A stretch of 64,000 bases of DNA from Actinomycetes bacterium (GCA_024639145.1 JAHEIZ010000003.1:62001-126000), one strand, 5' to 3'; shown: positions 52,679 through 61,006, numbered from the stretch's first letter. Program-made: numbers and translations. The notes: a model not told the origin generated them from the sequence alone.

Positions 52679-55285
52679 ATGGCTTCCCCTGCCGGCCCGC
52701 TTCGGGCTGCCGGTCGCTGGCTCGCGCCCGCCACCAGCGGCTCCGACCAGGCCACCTGTCACCTGCGCATCGGCGTGGTCGGCGTGGTCTTCGCCGGACT
52801 CTGGGCAGCCGCGATCATCGCCGCCTTTGGCTTCATGTACTCCGATATCGGCAACGAGATTCCCGGTCCGGATGTCCTGCTCGCCGGCATCGTCCTCGTG
52901 GCGATCAGCGTGTTCACCCCGCAGGCTCTGTTCCGCACCGGCACTGAGTCATCGACCAAGCGCATCCTGGCTTCGCCCACGCGTCCCATCGCACCGTGGA
53001 GTACGAGCACGATCTCGTTCAACGCGATCCTGGTCGGCGCCATGCTGGCGGGACTGTATGCGGAGCCTGTCATCGCCTTCCTGCTATTCAGCCTCGCCTA
53101 CGTGATCCGCATGGCCGTGCTCACTCGACGCGACGCGGTGCGGGATCCCAATTCGCGTTTCCACCAGCTCACCTCGGCATTCAGCGCGATGCTCATCGCT
53201 TCCATCGCGTACTCGATCGTGCGCCCCCTCGCTTCCGCGGTCACGCTGAACTTCTCCGTCATTCCCTTGCTACTCGCCGGGATCGTGGCCTTGTATCTCG
53301 GTCTCATCCTCAACGCGGTGGATCGCTGGGCGCGGTGCGAACGACACGGATGGGCCGCAGCACGCGACCTCATTGACGTACGACGGCTGCTCGTCGCCGC
53401 GGTCAGTGCCGCAATCGCCTGGATCGTCGCAATGACAGGGGAAATCCTGCCTCGCATCGACGGCGACCCCACCGGCACGGCGCTTCCTGCTCTCGCTGCT
53501 CTCGGCGTATTTCTCGCGTGCTGGCTGCTCCTCTGGGCTCTCTCGATCAGCATCTGGCGCACTGAGGCCAAGCGCACTCTCTCACTCTGGCGCAGCCAGC
53601 AATCCGTGATTCTCACTCGACTCTCCGAAGGCTCGCTCGATCCTGATCTCGCCGCGAAGGCGGCACTGAACATCACGAGTCGGATGGCTGCAGTTGTCTT
53701 CGGCGCGACTCGAGTGCTGACCATTCACGACGACGGAGATGGCTCGATCAGTCAAAGCCTGGTGCGCACTGATATCTACCCGGGCTCCCCCGAGACCCTC
53801 CCTGTCACCCCCGCCGGACGTTCAGGAATGCGCATCCCACTGAGCGTGGACAATCGCACGACAAGCAGCGTGACGATCAGCGACTGCCTGCTGCCCGGAC
53901 GCTTCCTCATGCGCTCGCGGTCACTGGTCGATGAGTTCAGCGAACTTGCGACCATTGGCCTGCTGTCACCGGAGCTGAGCCGGGGCGCGGACCGAAATGC
54001 GATTGCCTTTGCTTCCATGTTCGAGGGCAGCTGGCCGAACATGAACGCGCTGGATCAGGCCATGCTGAGCATGCGCGAGCGATTCGATCGCGCCCCGCAC
54101 CTTTCCTCTCTCATTGTCGGCGTCTACGCGATCAATGAGATCGCCGCACTGGCCGGCGGGCGACATGAGCATGCGGCCGTGTCGCACGTCATGCGCTCGA
54201 CCCTCTCTTCCCCCCTGTTCAACGGAACCGACGTCTTCGTGGCGTACGAGAGCCCCGGTCGCGTCTGGGTGGCGGTGAGCGGCGGTCCGATCATCCGCAA
54301 CACGATTCAGCTGCTTCGCGACCTGCAGGATTCCCTCAACTCCTTCGGCCGCGCAGCTTCGAGCGCAACCGATCTCGAGGTGTTCGTGAGCGTCTCATTT
54401 GGCTACGCGGCACACCAGGTCGACGACCTGTCGCCCGAAGGCTTGATCCAGACCGCTCGAGATCGCCTCGCCGCCGACCAGTCCGCGCGCAATCCGCTCT
54501 CCGACCCCGACTTCAGCACCCTGGAGCTCACACCGGAACTCTTCACTCGTACCGAGCCGACTCCCGTGACCGTCGACAGCCTGCTGGATGGCATGACGCG
54601 GGATCGGGGCACCGATGCCTTCATCACTGAGTCGCTACCTCTGCTCTCCACGGCCACTGGCGCGCACGAGGGGACACTGATCAGCGTCGGATGGGTGCGG
54701 GAATTTCGCTACTTCGACATGCGTGCGCCCGAGAACCTGCTGAAAGCAGTAAACCGCCAGCCGCATCTCGCTGCGCTGGCCGCCGAGATCTCGCTCGATG
54801 CCCTCGTATCCGAGCTTGACACGTCACCCATGTGCATGATTCGCATGCCCTCGGTGCTGCTGCACCCTGAAGCCGGCGAGCTGGCCCTGCCCAACCTGAT
54901 CGTGCCCAAGCTCGATCGCATCCAGTGCCAGCGAACGGTGCTGCTCTTTGACGAAATCCCGGCCGGCGGCGGACAGACCCTGCGCATGCTCGCAGACAGA
55001 GGACTCAATATCGCCGTCACTGCGGCGGCTGCTGCATCCGCGAACTCCGGCGACCTGGCCGGTTGGTCGCGGTGGGCAATCGTGTTCCCGAGTCACGTCA
55101 TGCAAGGCTCGCACGGCGTCGATGCGCTCACGATCTCGCAGACCGCGAGTGCAGGCGCGTCGGCCGGCACACGCCTCATCGGAATGGTGATTGGCTCGAT
55201 TGATGTACGAGCAGCGCAGGCCCAAGGCATCTCAGCCGTGATTGCCACACACGCCCACTCCGCAGAACGAGTAGAGCACTCCTGA
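52679..55285 (+). CDS. Membrane protein with degenerate GGDEF and EAL regions
   Basis: An 868-residue protein. About seven membrane helices occupy residues 28-300, then a linker domain. Residues about 470-600 have the strand order of GGDEF domains (SLIVGVYAINEIAALAGG, FVSVSFGYAAHQ), but the GG(D/E)EF position reads SPGRVWVAVSG. Residues about 640-865 follow an EAL-like order (TVLLFDEIPAGGGQTLRMLA), without the EAL catalytic residues. It is probably a non-catalytic c-di-GMP-type receptor or pseudo-enzyme regulating the adjacent pilus. The fold call is by pattern only. Confidence 0.6.
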   Translation: MASPAGPLRAAGRWLAPATSGSDQATCHLRIGVVGVVFAGLWAAAIIAAFGFMYSDIGNEIPGPDVLLAGIVLVAISVFTPQALFRTGTESSTKRILASPTRPIAPWSTSTISFNAILVGAMLAGLYAEPVIAFLLFSLAYVIRMAVLTRRDAVRDPNSRFHQLTSAFSAMLIASIAYSIVRPLASAVTLNFSVIPLLLAGIVALYLGLILNAVDRWARCERHGWAAARDLIDVRRLLVAAVSAAIAWIVAMTGEILPRIDGDPTGTALPALAALGVFLACWLLLWALSISIWRTEAKRTLSLWRSQQSVILTRLSEGSLDPDLAAKAALNITSRMAAVVFGATRVLTIHDDGDGSISQSLVRTDIYPGSPETLPVTPAGRSGMRIPLSVDNRTTSSVTISDCLLPGRFLMRSRSLVDEFSELATIGLLSPELSRGADRNAIAFASMFEGSWPNMNALDQAMLSMRERFDRAPHLSSLIVGVYAINEIAALAGGRHEHAAVSHVMRSTLSSPLFNGTDVFVAYESPGRVWVAVSGGPIIRNTIQLLRDLQDSLNSFGRAASSATDLEVFVSVSFGYAAHQVDDLSPEGLIQTARDRLAADQSARNPLSDPDFSTLELTPELFTRTEPTPVTVDSLLDGMTRDRGTDAFITESLPLLSTATGAHEGTLISVGWVREFRYFDMRAPENLLKAVNRQPHLAALAAEISLDALVSELDTSPMCMIRMPSVLLHPEAGELALPNLIVPKLDRIQCQRTVLLFDEIPAGGGQTLRMLADRGLNIAVTAAAAASANSGDLAGWSRWAIVFPSHVMQGSHGVDALTISQTASAGASAGTRLIGMVIGSIDVRAAQAQGISAVIATHAHSAERVEHS

Positions 55286-55297
55286 GACACGAAAAGA

Positions 55298-55322
55298 CCC
55301 TGATACGCATGGCGTATCAGGG
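55298..55322. terminator. Bidirectional terminator
   Basis: CCCTGATACGC and GCGTATCAGGG form a perfect 11-bp stem with an ATG loop, flanked by AAAAG and CCTTT. It lies between convergent genes. Confidence 0.9.
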
Positions 55323-55339
55323 CCTTTCCACGTTCAGTG

Positions 55340-55825
55340 CTAGATACCTACGGCCTCGCGTACGAGCGTGACGGCACTGGCAGCCTTGCCGCGCACATCG
55401 TGCGCAACCTTGCTCATCTCTGCCTTTACCTCGTTCACCGACGAGAAGCTCGGCATCTCGACCTTCGGCAGGCTGACCTTGGGAAGATCGAACTTCGGGA
55501 TGTCGAACTTGGGCATGTCGACCTTCGGCATCGAGAACTTGGGCATCTCGACCTTGGGGAGTTCGAGATTGAGCAGGTCGATCTTCGACACCTTGGTCTT
55601 GGCCGAGTCGGCGATCATCGTCGCGCCATCGGTCACGGCCTGCGTGGTCTCCTTGGCCTTCACGACCGACTTGCGCGCGTGATGCTTGACGGTCTCGGTG
55701 GTGCCGACGGGCAGCTTCTTCTTCGCCACCGTGACTGCCTCGGGTGCGTCGCTGAACTCGGTCACGACATCGTCGATGACGATCTCCTCGTTGACCGGCA
55801 TGTCGAATTCGCTATTCGGTTCCAT
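55340..55825 (-). CDS. AHNAK-like pentapeptide-repeat protein
   Basis: A 161-residue protein. An acidic start (to residue 33) is followed by a basic amphipathic helix (residues 36-80) and eight pentapeptides of type [LMI]PK[VF][EDS] at residues 89-128, such as MPKFSMPKVDMPKFD, then a final helix. It has no signal peptide. It overlaps the XRE regulator gene by 14 bases. In mycobacteria and rhodococci a similar XRE gene sits beside HbhA or the lipid-droplet protein MLDS, which also have amphipathic helices. A role on lipid surfaces is inference. Confidence 0.7.
   Translation of the reverse strand: MEPNSEFDMPVNEEIVIDDVVTEFSDAPEAVTVAKKKLPVGTTETVKHHARKSVVKAKETTQAVTDGATMIADSAKTKVSKIDLLNLELPKVEMPKFSMPKVDMPKFDIPKFDLPKVSLPKVEMPSFSSVNEVKAEMSKVAHDVRGKAASAVTLVREAVGI
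55442..55561 (-). repeat. 15-bp tandem repeats encoding PKV/PKF pentapeptides
   Basis: Eight degenerate 15-bp units encode xPKVx or xPKFx. The codon pattern repeats closely enough to produce an open shadow ORF on the other strand. Confidence 0.85.
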
Positions 55826-56237
55826 GAGTGTCCTCCGTTGTGATTTCTGGATTCAATGTCTCGTCATCCGAGGGGTCGGATGCGGCGGTCGCGGCTGCGG
55901 CCTGGTTCTCGGCTTGGAATGCTGCGTAGATCTGCAACAGCGTGGTGCGCTGGCGCTCGGTGATCGTGCGATCAGAGGCGATCGCTGTCGTGACGGTGTC
56001 ATCGCCCGCACGCTGCGCGAGGATGCCGGCCTGCACGTAGAGCGTCTCGGCGGAAATGCGCAGGCCCTGGGCGATCCGGCCGAGAATTTCGGCACTGGGC
56101 TTACGCAGGCCACGCTCCACCTGGCTCAGATATGGGTTGGAGACATCGGCAGCCTTGGCGAGCTGGCGCAGTGACATCTGCGCCTGGTCGCGTTGGTCGC
56201 GGATGAAGTCTCCGAGCCCGCTTACGTCGATTCCCAT
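55812..56237 (-). CDS. XRE-family regulator (Rv0474/MLDSR-like)
   Basis: A 141-residue protein with an N-terminal helix-turn-helix, FIRDQRDQAQMSLRQLAKAA followed by DVSNPYLSQVERGLRKPSAE, and a Glu/Ala-rich tail. The HTH is very like that of the mycobacterial protein encoded next to hbhA. The ATG at 56237 lies six bases after AATACT, and a 20-bp near-palindrome covers the -35 region, so autorepression is likely. The track ORF extends 95 codons too far. Confidence 0.85.
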   Translation of the reverse strand: MGIDVSGLGDFIRDQRDQAQMSLRQLAKAADVSNPYLSQVERGLRKPSAEILGRIAQGLRISAETLYVQAGILAQRAGDDTVTTAIASDRTITERQRTTLLQIYAAFQAENQAAAATAASDPSDDETLNPEITTEDTHGTE

Positions 56238-56243
56238 GCCTCC

Positions 56244-56249
56244 AGTATT
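56244..56249 (-). promoter_or_regulatory. -10-like hexamer AATACT for the XRE gene
   Basis: AATACT is followed by six bases and the ATG at 56237. A GGAGG in the spacer is too close to the ATG to act as a ribosome binding site. Confidence 0.45.
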
Positions 56250-56255
56250 ACCCAT

Positions 56256-56275
56256 GTGCTTGCATTTGCAAACAC
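56256..56275. promoter_or_regulatory. 20-bp near-palindrome, probable XRE operator
   Basis: GTGTTTGCAAATGCAAGCAC matches its reverse complement at 16 of 20 positions. It starts seven bases upstream of the -10 box and therefore covers the -35 region. Confidence 0.55.
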
Positions 56276-56330
56276 AAGCGCTTACTCCCGCTAGCAGACA
56301 GGGTGATTCCCTCATGGAATTTCGGTGTGG

Positions 56331-56336
56331 GAGCCT
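56331..56336 (+). promoter_or_regulatory. -10-like hexamer GAGCCT before dtd
   Basis: GAGCCT lies six bases before the ATG at 56343, matching the spacing of other leaderless genes but lacking the first T. Confidence 0.3.
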
Positions 56337-56342
56337 TCGGGC

Positions 56343-56831
56343 ATGCGGATTGTCATCCAGCGAGCTTCCGGCGCCCAGGTCATCGTCGACGGTCAGGTCA
56401 CCGGGGCCTTCACCGGCCCGGGCCTGGTGATCCTCGTCGGGGTCACCCATGCCGACACCCCCGAGACCGCCGCCAAGCTGGCCGACAAGGCATACGACAT
56501 GCGCCTGTTCGATGCCACCCATGCCGAGGCGGCGCAGGCCTGCCTGCCTCCTGGCACCGGAAAGGAACTCTCCGCGGCCGACCTCGGGCTCCCGGTTCTC
56601 GTCATCAGTCAGTTCACCCTGTACGCGAACACCCGCAAGGGTCGGCGTCCCACCTGGGACACGGCTGCTTCAGGTGATGTCGCGTCACCGATCATCGATG
56701 CGTTCGCCGAGCGGTTGATAGCTCGCGGCGTGGATGTTCAGCGTGGAGTATTCGGCGCCGATATGCAGGTGTCGCTCACCAATGACGGGCCGATGACGAT
56801 CATCGTTGATTCCTCCGACGGCGCGAGCTAG
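56343..56831 (+). CDS. dtd: D-aminoacyl-tRNA deacylase
   Basis: A 162-residue DTD. MRIVIQRASGAQVIVDG starts the protein, VISQFTLYAN carries the SQFTL motif, and TNDGPMTIIVDS the cross-subunit GP motif. It removes D-amino acids from tRNA. The ATG at 56343 is the family start. It overlaps the stop of ygfZ on the other strand by four bases. Confidence 0.92.
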   Translation: MRIVIQRASGAQVIVDGQVTGAFTGPGLVILVGVTHADTPETAAKLADKAYDMRLFDATHAEAAQACLPPGTGKELSAADLGLPVLVISQFTLYANTRKGRRPTWDTAASGDVASPIIDAFAERLIARGVDVQRGVFGADMQVSLTNDGPMTIIVDSSDGAS

Positions 56832-57808
56832 TCAGCCGAGACCACAACTTCCTGCGATGCGCTCACATCGCCTTCCGCCGTGCGAATGATGAGTTCAGCA
56901 TCGACGGGAACGTTGCGCTTGAGGATCGCCGTAGCGACTGGGCCCAGTTCAAAGTGACGGGCACCGGTGCCCACCCAGCCGATCTCCTTGTCGTTCCAGT
57001 AGACGCGATCACAGTGCTGGGGCGCGATCTCCGCACTTCCGTCGACATGCAGGATCACCAGACGTCGCGGGGGCTTGCCGAGATTCTGCACGCGCGCCAC
57101 GGTCTCCTGGCCGCGATAGCACCCCTTCTGCAGGTGCACAGCCGGACCGATCCATCCGACCTCATGCGGGATCGTGCGGTGATCGGTCTCGAAGCGGAGT
57201 CGAGGGACGCCCGCCGAGGCGCGAATTGCCTCGAGTGCCCACGTGCCCGACAGGGTCTCGGCGGCATCAAGCCACGGATCGAGCTCAGTGCGAGGGATGA
57301 TGACCTCACGGCCTGAAAACCCCCGTGCAGCAAAAACTTCAGGGATCACATAGGTCGGGTGATCGGGGTCCGTGTCTCTGCAGGGCTCCCACACGACCGC
57401 GAAATCGTCGGTCACATCTGCAACCTCAACACGAAGCATGAACTGCATTCTGCGCAAGTACTCGACGAGTTCGTCTTGGGTACCGGGCTCGACGATCAGC
57501 CAGGCCGTCACTCCATCATCAACGATGTGCAACTCGTGCTCGACGTGGCCATTGGGGCTGAGGATCAGCGCGAGTGCACTCTCACCCTGCCGGAGATTCT
57601 CGAGATGCTGCGAGGTCAGGGTGTGAAGCCAGCTGATGCGGTCTGCACCGGTGACCGTCACCACGCCGCGATTCGAGATGTCAACCGAGGTGCGGCCCTC
57701 CATGAGGGTACGTTGCTCGCGATGCGGGTCGCCGTAATGCCAGGCAACACCCTGGTCAGGGATGCCCTCAGGCGGGCGGATCGCATCACTGCGATCGAGC
57801 GAGCTCAC
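56828..57808 (-). CDS. ygfZ: Folate-binding YgfZ/GcvT-like protein
   Basis: A 326-residue protein with the signature KGCYRGQETVAR near residue 245 and the GcvT-like start GVVTVTGADRISWLHTLTSQ. YgfZ (IBA57-type) proteins support iron-sulphur protein maturation with folate. Its GTG overlaps the stop of the Fur-family gene, which joins Fe-S maturation and metal control in one operon. Confidence 0.9.
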   Translation of the reverse strand: MSSLDRSDAIRPPEGIPDQGVAWHYGDPHREQRTLMEGRTSVDISNRGVVTVTGADRISWLHTLTSQHLENLRQGESALALILSPNGHVEHELHIVDDGVTAWLIVEPGTQDELVEYLRRMQFMLRVEVADVTDDFAVVWEPCRDTDPDHPTYVIPEVFAARGFSGREVIIPRTELDPWLDAAETLSGTWALEAIRASAGVPRLRFETDHRTIPHEVGWIGPAVHLQKGCYRGQETVARVQNLGKPPRRLVILHVDGSAEIAPQHCDRVYWNDKEIGWVGTGARHFELGPVATAILKRNVPVDAELIIRTAEGDVSASQEVVVSAD

Positions 57809-58254
57809 AGCTCGTCGTCTCCTTCGAGGTAATCCTTGGGCTTACCGGCGCAGTCTGCGCAAAGCCCGTGAATCGACACGTGCGCGATATCGGTCTCGAA
57901 ACCGTGATCAGAGTGCAGACGCGCGACGAAGGGCTCGGCAATCTCGGAGTCGACGCTGCTGACCTTCGCGCAACGATCGCAGACAAGGTGAATGTGCACG
58001 TGCTCATCAACCGCATGGTAGGTCGGCGCTCCGTGTCCGATGTGCGCGTGGGTAACAAGCCCGACATCCTCGAGTACTTCGAGAGTGCGGTAGACGGTTG
58101 ACAGATTGACGCCGGTGGCAGTGCGCTGCACCTCGATCAGGATCGCCTCGGGGGTACCGTGACGAAGGGTCTCCACCGCTTCGAGCACCAGCTGACGCTG
58201 CGGCGTGATGCGGTAGCCGTGATCGCGAAGTCGGCGATCCCAGTCGTCAGTCAT
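57805..58254 (-). CDS. Fur-family metal regulator
   Basis: A 149-residue regulator. GYRITPQRQLVLEAVETL and NLSTVYRTLEVLEDVGLV form the winged helix; VHIHLVCDRCAKV and HGLCADC are metal-binding pieces. Whether it senses iron, zinc or peroxide cannot be told. It lies between the nitrobindin-like gene and ygfZ with overlaps on both sides. Confidence 0.9.
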   Translation of the reverse strand: MTDDWDRRLRDHGYRITPQRQLVLEAVETLRHGTPEAILIEVQRTATGVNLSTVYRTLEVLEDVGLVTHAHIGHGAPTYHAVDEHVHIHLVCDRCAKVSSVDSEIAEPFVARLHSDHGFETDIAHVSIHGLCADCAGKPKDYLEGDDEL

Positions 58255-58804
58255 CTGCGGCTCCCGTTGATAGCTCCATGACCTTCTGCAGGCTGGCCGC
58301 GAGGTGATTACCCATCGGCTTGCCCATAGCCATCATGTCGAAGGTCCAGAGAAGTTTCTCGCCGACGAGGCCGTAGAGGCGTTCGCCCTCCGAGTACTCC
58401 TTCGCACTCGAGGTTGCCCCGACGCTGGTGGTCTTGAGCACTGCCTTGGCTCCGGTGATGCGCGCATTCTCCAGGCCGGTGATGGTGACCTCGCCCTCCC
58501 AGACCTCGGCGTAGCCGGTCGGATGAGCCAAGGTGAGTTCGATCCTGTTCTCCGGACGCGGACGCCAGAATCCGGTCTCAGTGGCCAGGGGCTTCACGCG
58601 CTCGCCGTCATCATCGAGCAGCCAGCTGCGGGAGATGTAGGCCATGAAGGGGCGACCATCGGTCGCGAATGAGATCTCCTGACCAAAGCGGAAGTCCTCG
58701 ATACCCGGGTACTGGCCGGTGCCCACGCCGACCCAAGTGCCCAGCAGCCATGACAACGGAAGCAACTCCTCCGGAAGCTCGCTGGGAAGAGGTGCGGTGC
58801 TCAT
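58247..58804 (-). CDS. Nitrobindin-like heme protein (DUF1794/FABP fold)
   Basis: A 185-residue beta-barrel protein. The signature GTWVGVGTGQYPGI appears at residues 22-36, and MAMGKPMGNHLAASLQKV near the C-terminus has the candidate heme His. Nitrobindins bind ferric heme and isomerise peroxynitrite. It overlaps the Fur-family gene by eight bases and the small membrane gene by four. Confidence 0.88.
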   Translation of the reverse strand: MSTAPLPSELPEELLPLSWLLGTWVGVGTGQYPGIEDFRFGQEISFATDGRPFMAYISRSWLLDDDGERVKPLATETGFWRPRPENRIELTLAHPTGYAEVWEGEVTITGLENARITGAKAVLKTTSVGATSSAKEYSEGERLYGLVGEKLLWTFDMMAMGKPMGNHLAASLQKVMELSTGAADD

Positions 58805-58905
58805 GAGTTGCTCCCCCGAAAGAGTCGGATGACGATCACGATCGACACGACTGAGATTGCCGCGACCGCGACCACGAGCAGGCCCGTGTAGACGTTGTCG
58901 ACCAT
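58801..58905 (-). CDS. 34-residue single-span membrane protein
   Basis: After MVDNVYTG comes one hydrophobic helix of about 20 residues and a basic end IRLFRGSNS. The ATG at 58905 lies seven bases after TAGGCT and is preferred over upstream starts in the longer track ORF. Its stop overlaps the nitrobindin start by four bases, so it is the first gene of the nitrobindin-fur-ygfZ operon. The function is unknown. Confidence 0.6.
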   Translation of the reverse strand: MVDNVYTGLLVVAVAAISVVSIVIVIRLFRGSNS

Positions 58906-58912
58906 GTACGGC

Positions 58913-58918
58913 AGCCTA
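58913..58918 (-). promoter_or_regulatory. -10 hexamer TAGGCT for the nitrobindin-fur operon
   Basis: TAGGCT lies seven bases before the ATG at 58905. Confidence 0.5.
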
Positions 58919-58924
58919 CCGTTC

Positions 58925-59299
58925 ATGACGTCCGCGCCTCGAAGCCAACTGCTCATCAAGGTAACCGCAGGAAGCGACGCTCCCGAGCGCTGCTCGCAGG
59001 CCTTCACGGTGGCCGCGACCGCGGCGGCGAGCGGTGTTCAGGTGTCGCTGTGGCTCACAGGTGACGCGGCATGGTTTGCCCTGCCCGGTAAGGCCGCCGA
59101 ATTCGAGCTCGAGCACTCGGCATCTCTCAGCGAGCTCCTCGATCAAGTACTGGAGTTCGGCACGGTCACCTTGTGCACCCAGTGCGCAATGCGCCGCTCG
59201 ATCAATGTCGACGACGTGCTCAACGGCGTGCGTATTGCCGGTGCAGCGGTCTTCGTGGAGGAAGCCATCGCGCCCAATACGCAGGCGCTCGTGTACTGA
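58925..59299 (+). CDS. DsrE-like small protein
   Basis: A 124-residue protein of the DsrE/DsrF-like fold. LLIKVTAGSDAPERCSQAFTVA, SLWLTGDAAWFALPG and TLCTQCAMRR with two cysteines (sulphur-carrier-like) are visible. The family is common in actinobacteria and its role is unknown. The ATG at 58925 is the family start. It diverges from the small membrane gene with almost no space between. Confidence 0.8.
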   Translation: MTSAPRSQLLIKVTAGSDAPERCSQAFTVAATAAASGVQVSLWLTGDAAWFALPGKAAEFELEHSASLSELLDQVLEFGTVTLCTQCAMRRSINVDDVLNGVRIAGAAVFVEEAIAPNTQALVY

Positions 59300-59305
59300 G
59301 AGCCG

Positions 59306-59968
59306 TTACGACCCAGCGGGCGAGGGCGTCATCGACGGCACGGGTGCGGGCAGCGATTCTGCCGGTGAGGCGACCGCAGGCTGACTCGGGCAGCCGGGAC
59401 CGGAGAGCGACGGTGAAGGTGACGCCATCGCTGCAGCGATCTGCGCCTCGCCTGCGATCTCGGTGAATGCGTTGCCCAGTGCGATGTCGACGACCTTCTT
59501 CGGGCGATCGTCTTGCACGAGAATCGCACCCGGGAAGTAGAACGCCAGCAGTTCGGCATTCGCGCGGCCGTTCACTCCATAGCGAATCTGGCCGACGCCC
59601 TCGAGCACCTTGCCCTGCGGATCGTTATCGACCTGCTTGATGGTGAAGCTGCGCGCCTTGAGAACCTTTGCGACATCACTGGCCAGACCGACGCGATCAG
59701 TCGCATTCCAGACGTTGAGCTTGACCTTCCCGCTGCGCGGGAGTACCTCGGCAGCGGTGACCATCGTGGTCTCGCAGGGAAGCGGTGCCGCCGATGCCGA
59801 TGCGAGGGATTCGGCCTCGGGAGCCGACGAGCCATTGAGCAGGCGCGAGAGCCCGAAGCCGACGGCGAAGAGCACGGCGATACCGGCGAGAACGATGAGG
59901 ATCGGAACCCAGATAGGGCGGCGGCGACGTGAGCGACCGCCGGTGGGGCGTCGGAACTCCGCGCTCAT
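59306..59968 (-). CDS. Membrane-anchored LytR_C domain protein
   Basis: A 220-residue protein. A basic start (RSRRRRPIW) precedes one membrane helix (residues 19-43), then an extracellular LytR_C domain, VKLNVWNATDRVGLASDVAKVLKARSF with AELLAFYFPGAILVQDD, and a Pro/Ser-rich tail. LytR_C domains occur on cell-wall glycopolymer ligases and on small companions such as this. It overlaps tadA by four bases. Confidence 0.85.
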   Translation of the reverse strand: MSAEFRRPTGGRSRRRRPIWVPILIVLAGIAVLFAVGFGLSRLLNGSSAPEAESLASASAAPLPCETTMVTAAEVLPRSGKVKLNVWNATDRVGLASDVAKVLKARSFTIKQVDNDPQGKVLEGVGQIRYGVNGRANAELLAFYFPGAILVQDDRPKKVVDIALGNAFTEIAGEAQIAAAMASPSPSLSGPGCPSQPAVASPAESLPAPVPSMTPSPAGS

Positions 59969-60447
59969 GCTCTCTCCTCCCGTCGCTCAGCCATGAAATC
60001 GAGGACCAGCCTGCCACATTCATTCTCGAGCACTCCCGCGACCACTTCCGGCCGATGGGCCATCCGGCGGTCGCGAAGGAGATCCCAGTGAGAGCCCGCG
60101 GCGCCGTACTCCTCATTCCAGGCGCCGAACACGACTCGGTCGACCCGAGCCATGGCAGCCGCACCGGCGCACATCGGGCATGGCTCGAGGGTCACGATGA
60201 GGGTGCAGCCCGTCAGACGCCATTCACCTGTGGCCTGGGCTGCCTGTCGAAGTGCGAGCACCTCGGCATGGGCAGTCGGGTCACCGGTCGCCTCGCGCTG
60301 GTTTCGAGCCCGGCCGATCACCTCACCGGTCGGGCTCAGCACGATGGCACCGATCGGGAGATCAGGAGTCACGCCCGCGGGTGTCGGGCACATGGCCTCG
60401 TCGAGTGCGATGCGCATCGCGGCGACATCGGCGGGTGAGTGCTGCAC
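59965..60447 (-). CDS. tadA: tRNA adenosine(34) deaminase TadA
   Basis: A 160-residue zinc deaminase. HAEVLALRQAA gives the zinc His and catalytic Glu; LEPCPMCAGAA gives the two zinc cysteines. It converts A34 to inosine in tRNA-Arg. The GTG at 60447 lies two bases after the stop of the associated gene. Confidence 0.92.
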   Translation of the reverse strand: MQHSPADVAAMRIALDEAMCPTPAGVTPDLPIGAIVLSPTGEVIGRARNQREATGDPTAHAEVLALRQAAQATGEWRLTGCTLIVTLEPCPMCAGAAAMARVDRVVFGAWNEEYGAAGSHWDLLRDRRMAHRPEVVAGVLENECGRLVLDFMAERREERA

Positions 60448-60449
60448 GA

Positions 60450-60941
60450 CTAGCGCGCCCGAAGGGCCTTATCGAACTGCTCGCCAAGGCCGAGGCGCTT
60501 GGCGATGGCCTTGACCTGGTCGTCGGGGTACATATCGGACTCGTCGACGAGCAAGGAGATCTCATCGGCATCGATGCCGAGGTCGGTGAGTATGGCGATG
60601 TCGCCGATCGGGATGAACTCCTCGAGATCGTCTTCTTCCCATTCAAGACCGATGAGATCGGCGGCCTCCTCGGCCAGTGACCAGTCGAGGACGGCCACTC
60701 CATCGCTGATGAAGACACGGGTGCCGATGGCATCGACACGGAAGATCAGGAAGAACTCGTCACCGACACCTACGAAGCCGAAGACGCCGTTCTCACCGGG
60801 CAGCTGACGAAGGGCCGAGACCAGGGAATCGACGGTGGTGGCGATGCGCGCCGGCATCGCAGAGGACACCCAGCGGCCTTCTTCGCGCCACGCTGCGGCA
60901 GCGAAGTCAATCGCCTTGAGGTCGACCTCCTGGACAGTCAC
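60450..60941 (-). CDS. tRNA adenosine deaminase-associated protein
   Basis: A 163-residue acidic protein of a family found directly upstream of tadA in actinobacteria. FGFVGVGDEFFLIFRVDAIGTRVFISDG and the acidic GLEWEEDDLEEFIPIGD segment are typical. The GTG at 60941 lies six bases after CACGAT; the track start is 29 codons early. Its role is unknown. Confidence 0.85.
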   Translation of the reverse strand: MTVQEVDLKAIDFAAAAWREEGRWVSSAMPARIATTVDSLVSALRQLPGENGVFGFVGVGDEFFLIFRVDAIGTRVFISDGVAVLDWSLAEEAADLIGLEWEEDDLEEFIPIGDIAILTDLGIDADEISLLVDESDMYPDDQVKAIAKRLGLGEQFDKALRAR

Positions 60942-60947
60942 GAGCCC

Positions 60948-60953
60948 ATCGTG
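60948..60953 (-). promoter_or_regulatory. -10-like hexamer CACGAT for the tadA operon
   Basis: CACGAT lies six bases before the GTG at 60941. Confidence 0.4.
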
Positions 60954-61006
60954 GCACGCGCCGGGCCGATCCGTCACCACGAGGTACATGAGTGAGGCCG
61001 AACGGT

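Noticed and set aside
55337-55843. Leu/Asp/Gly-rich repeat ORF on the plus strand
   Set aside because: It mirrors the 15-bp repeats of the minus-strand PKV/PKF gene, which has the operon context and regulator overlap.
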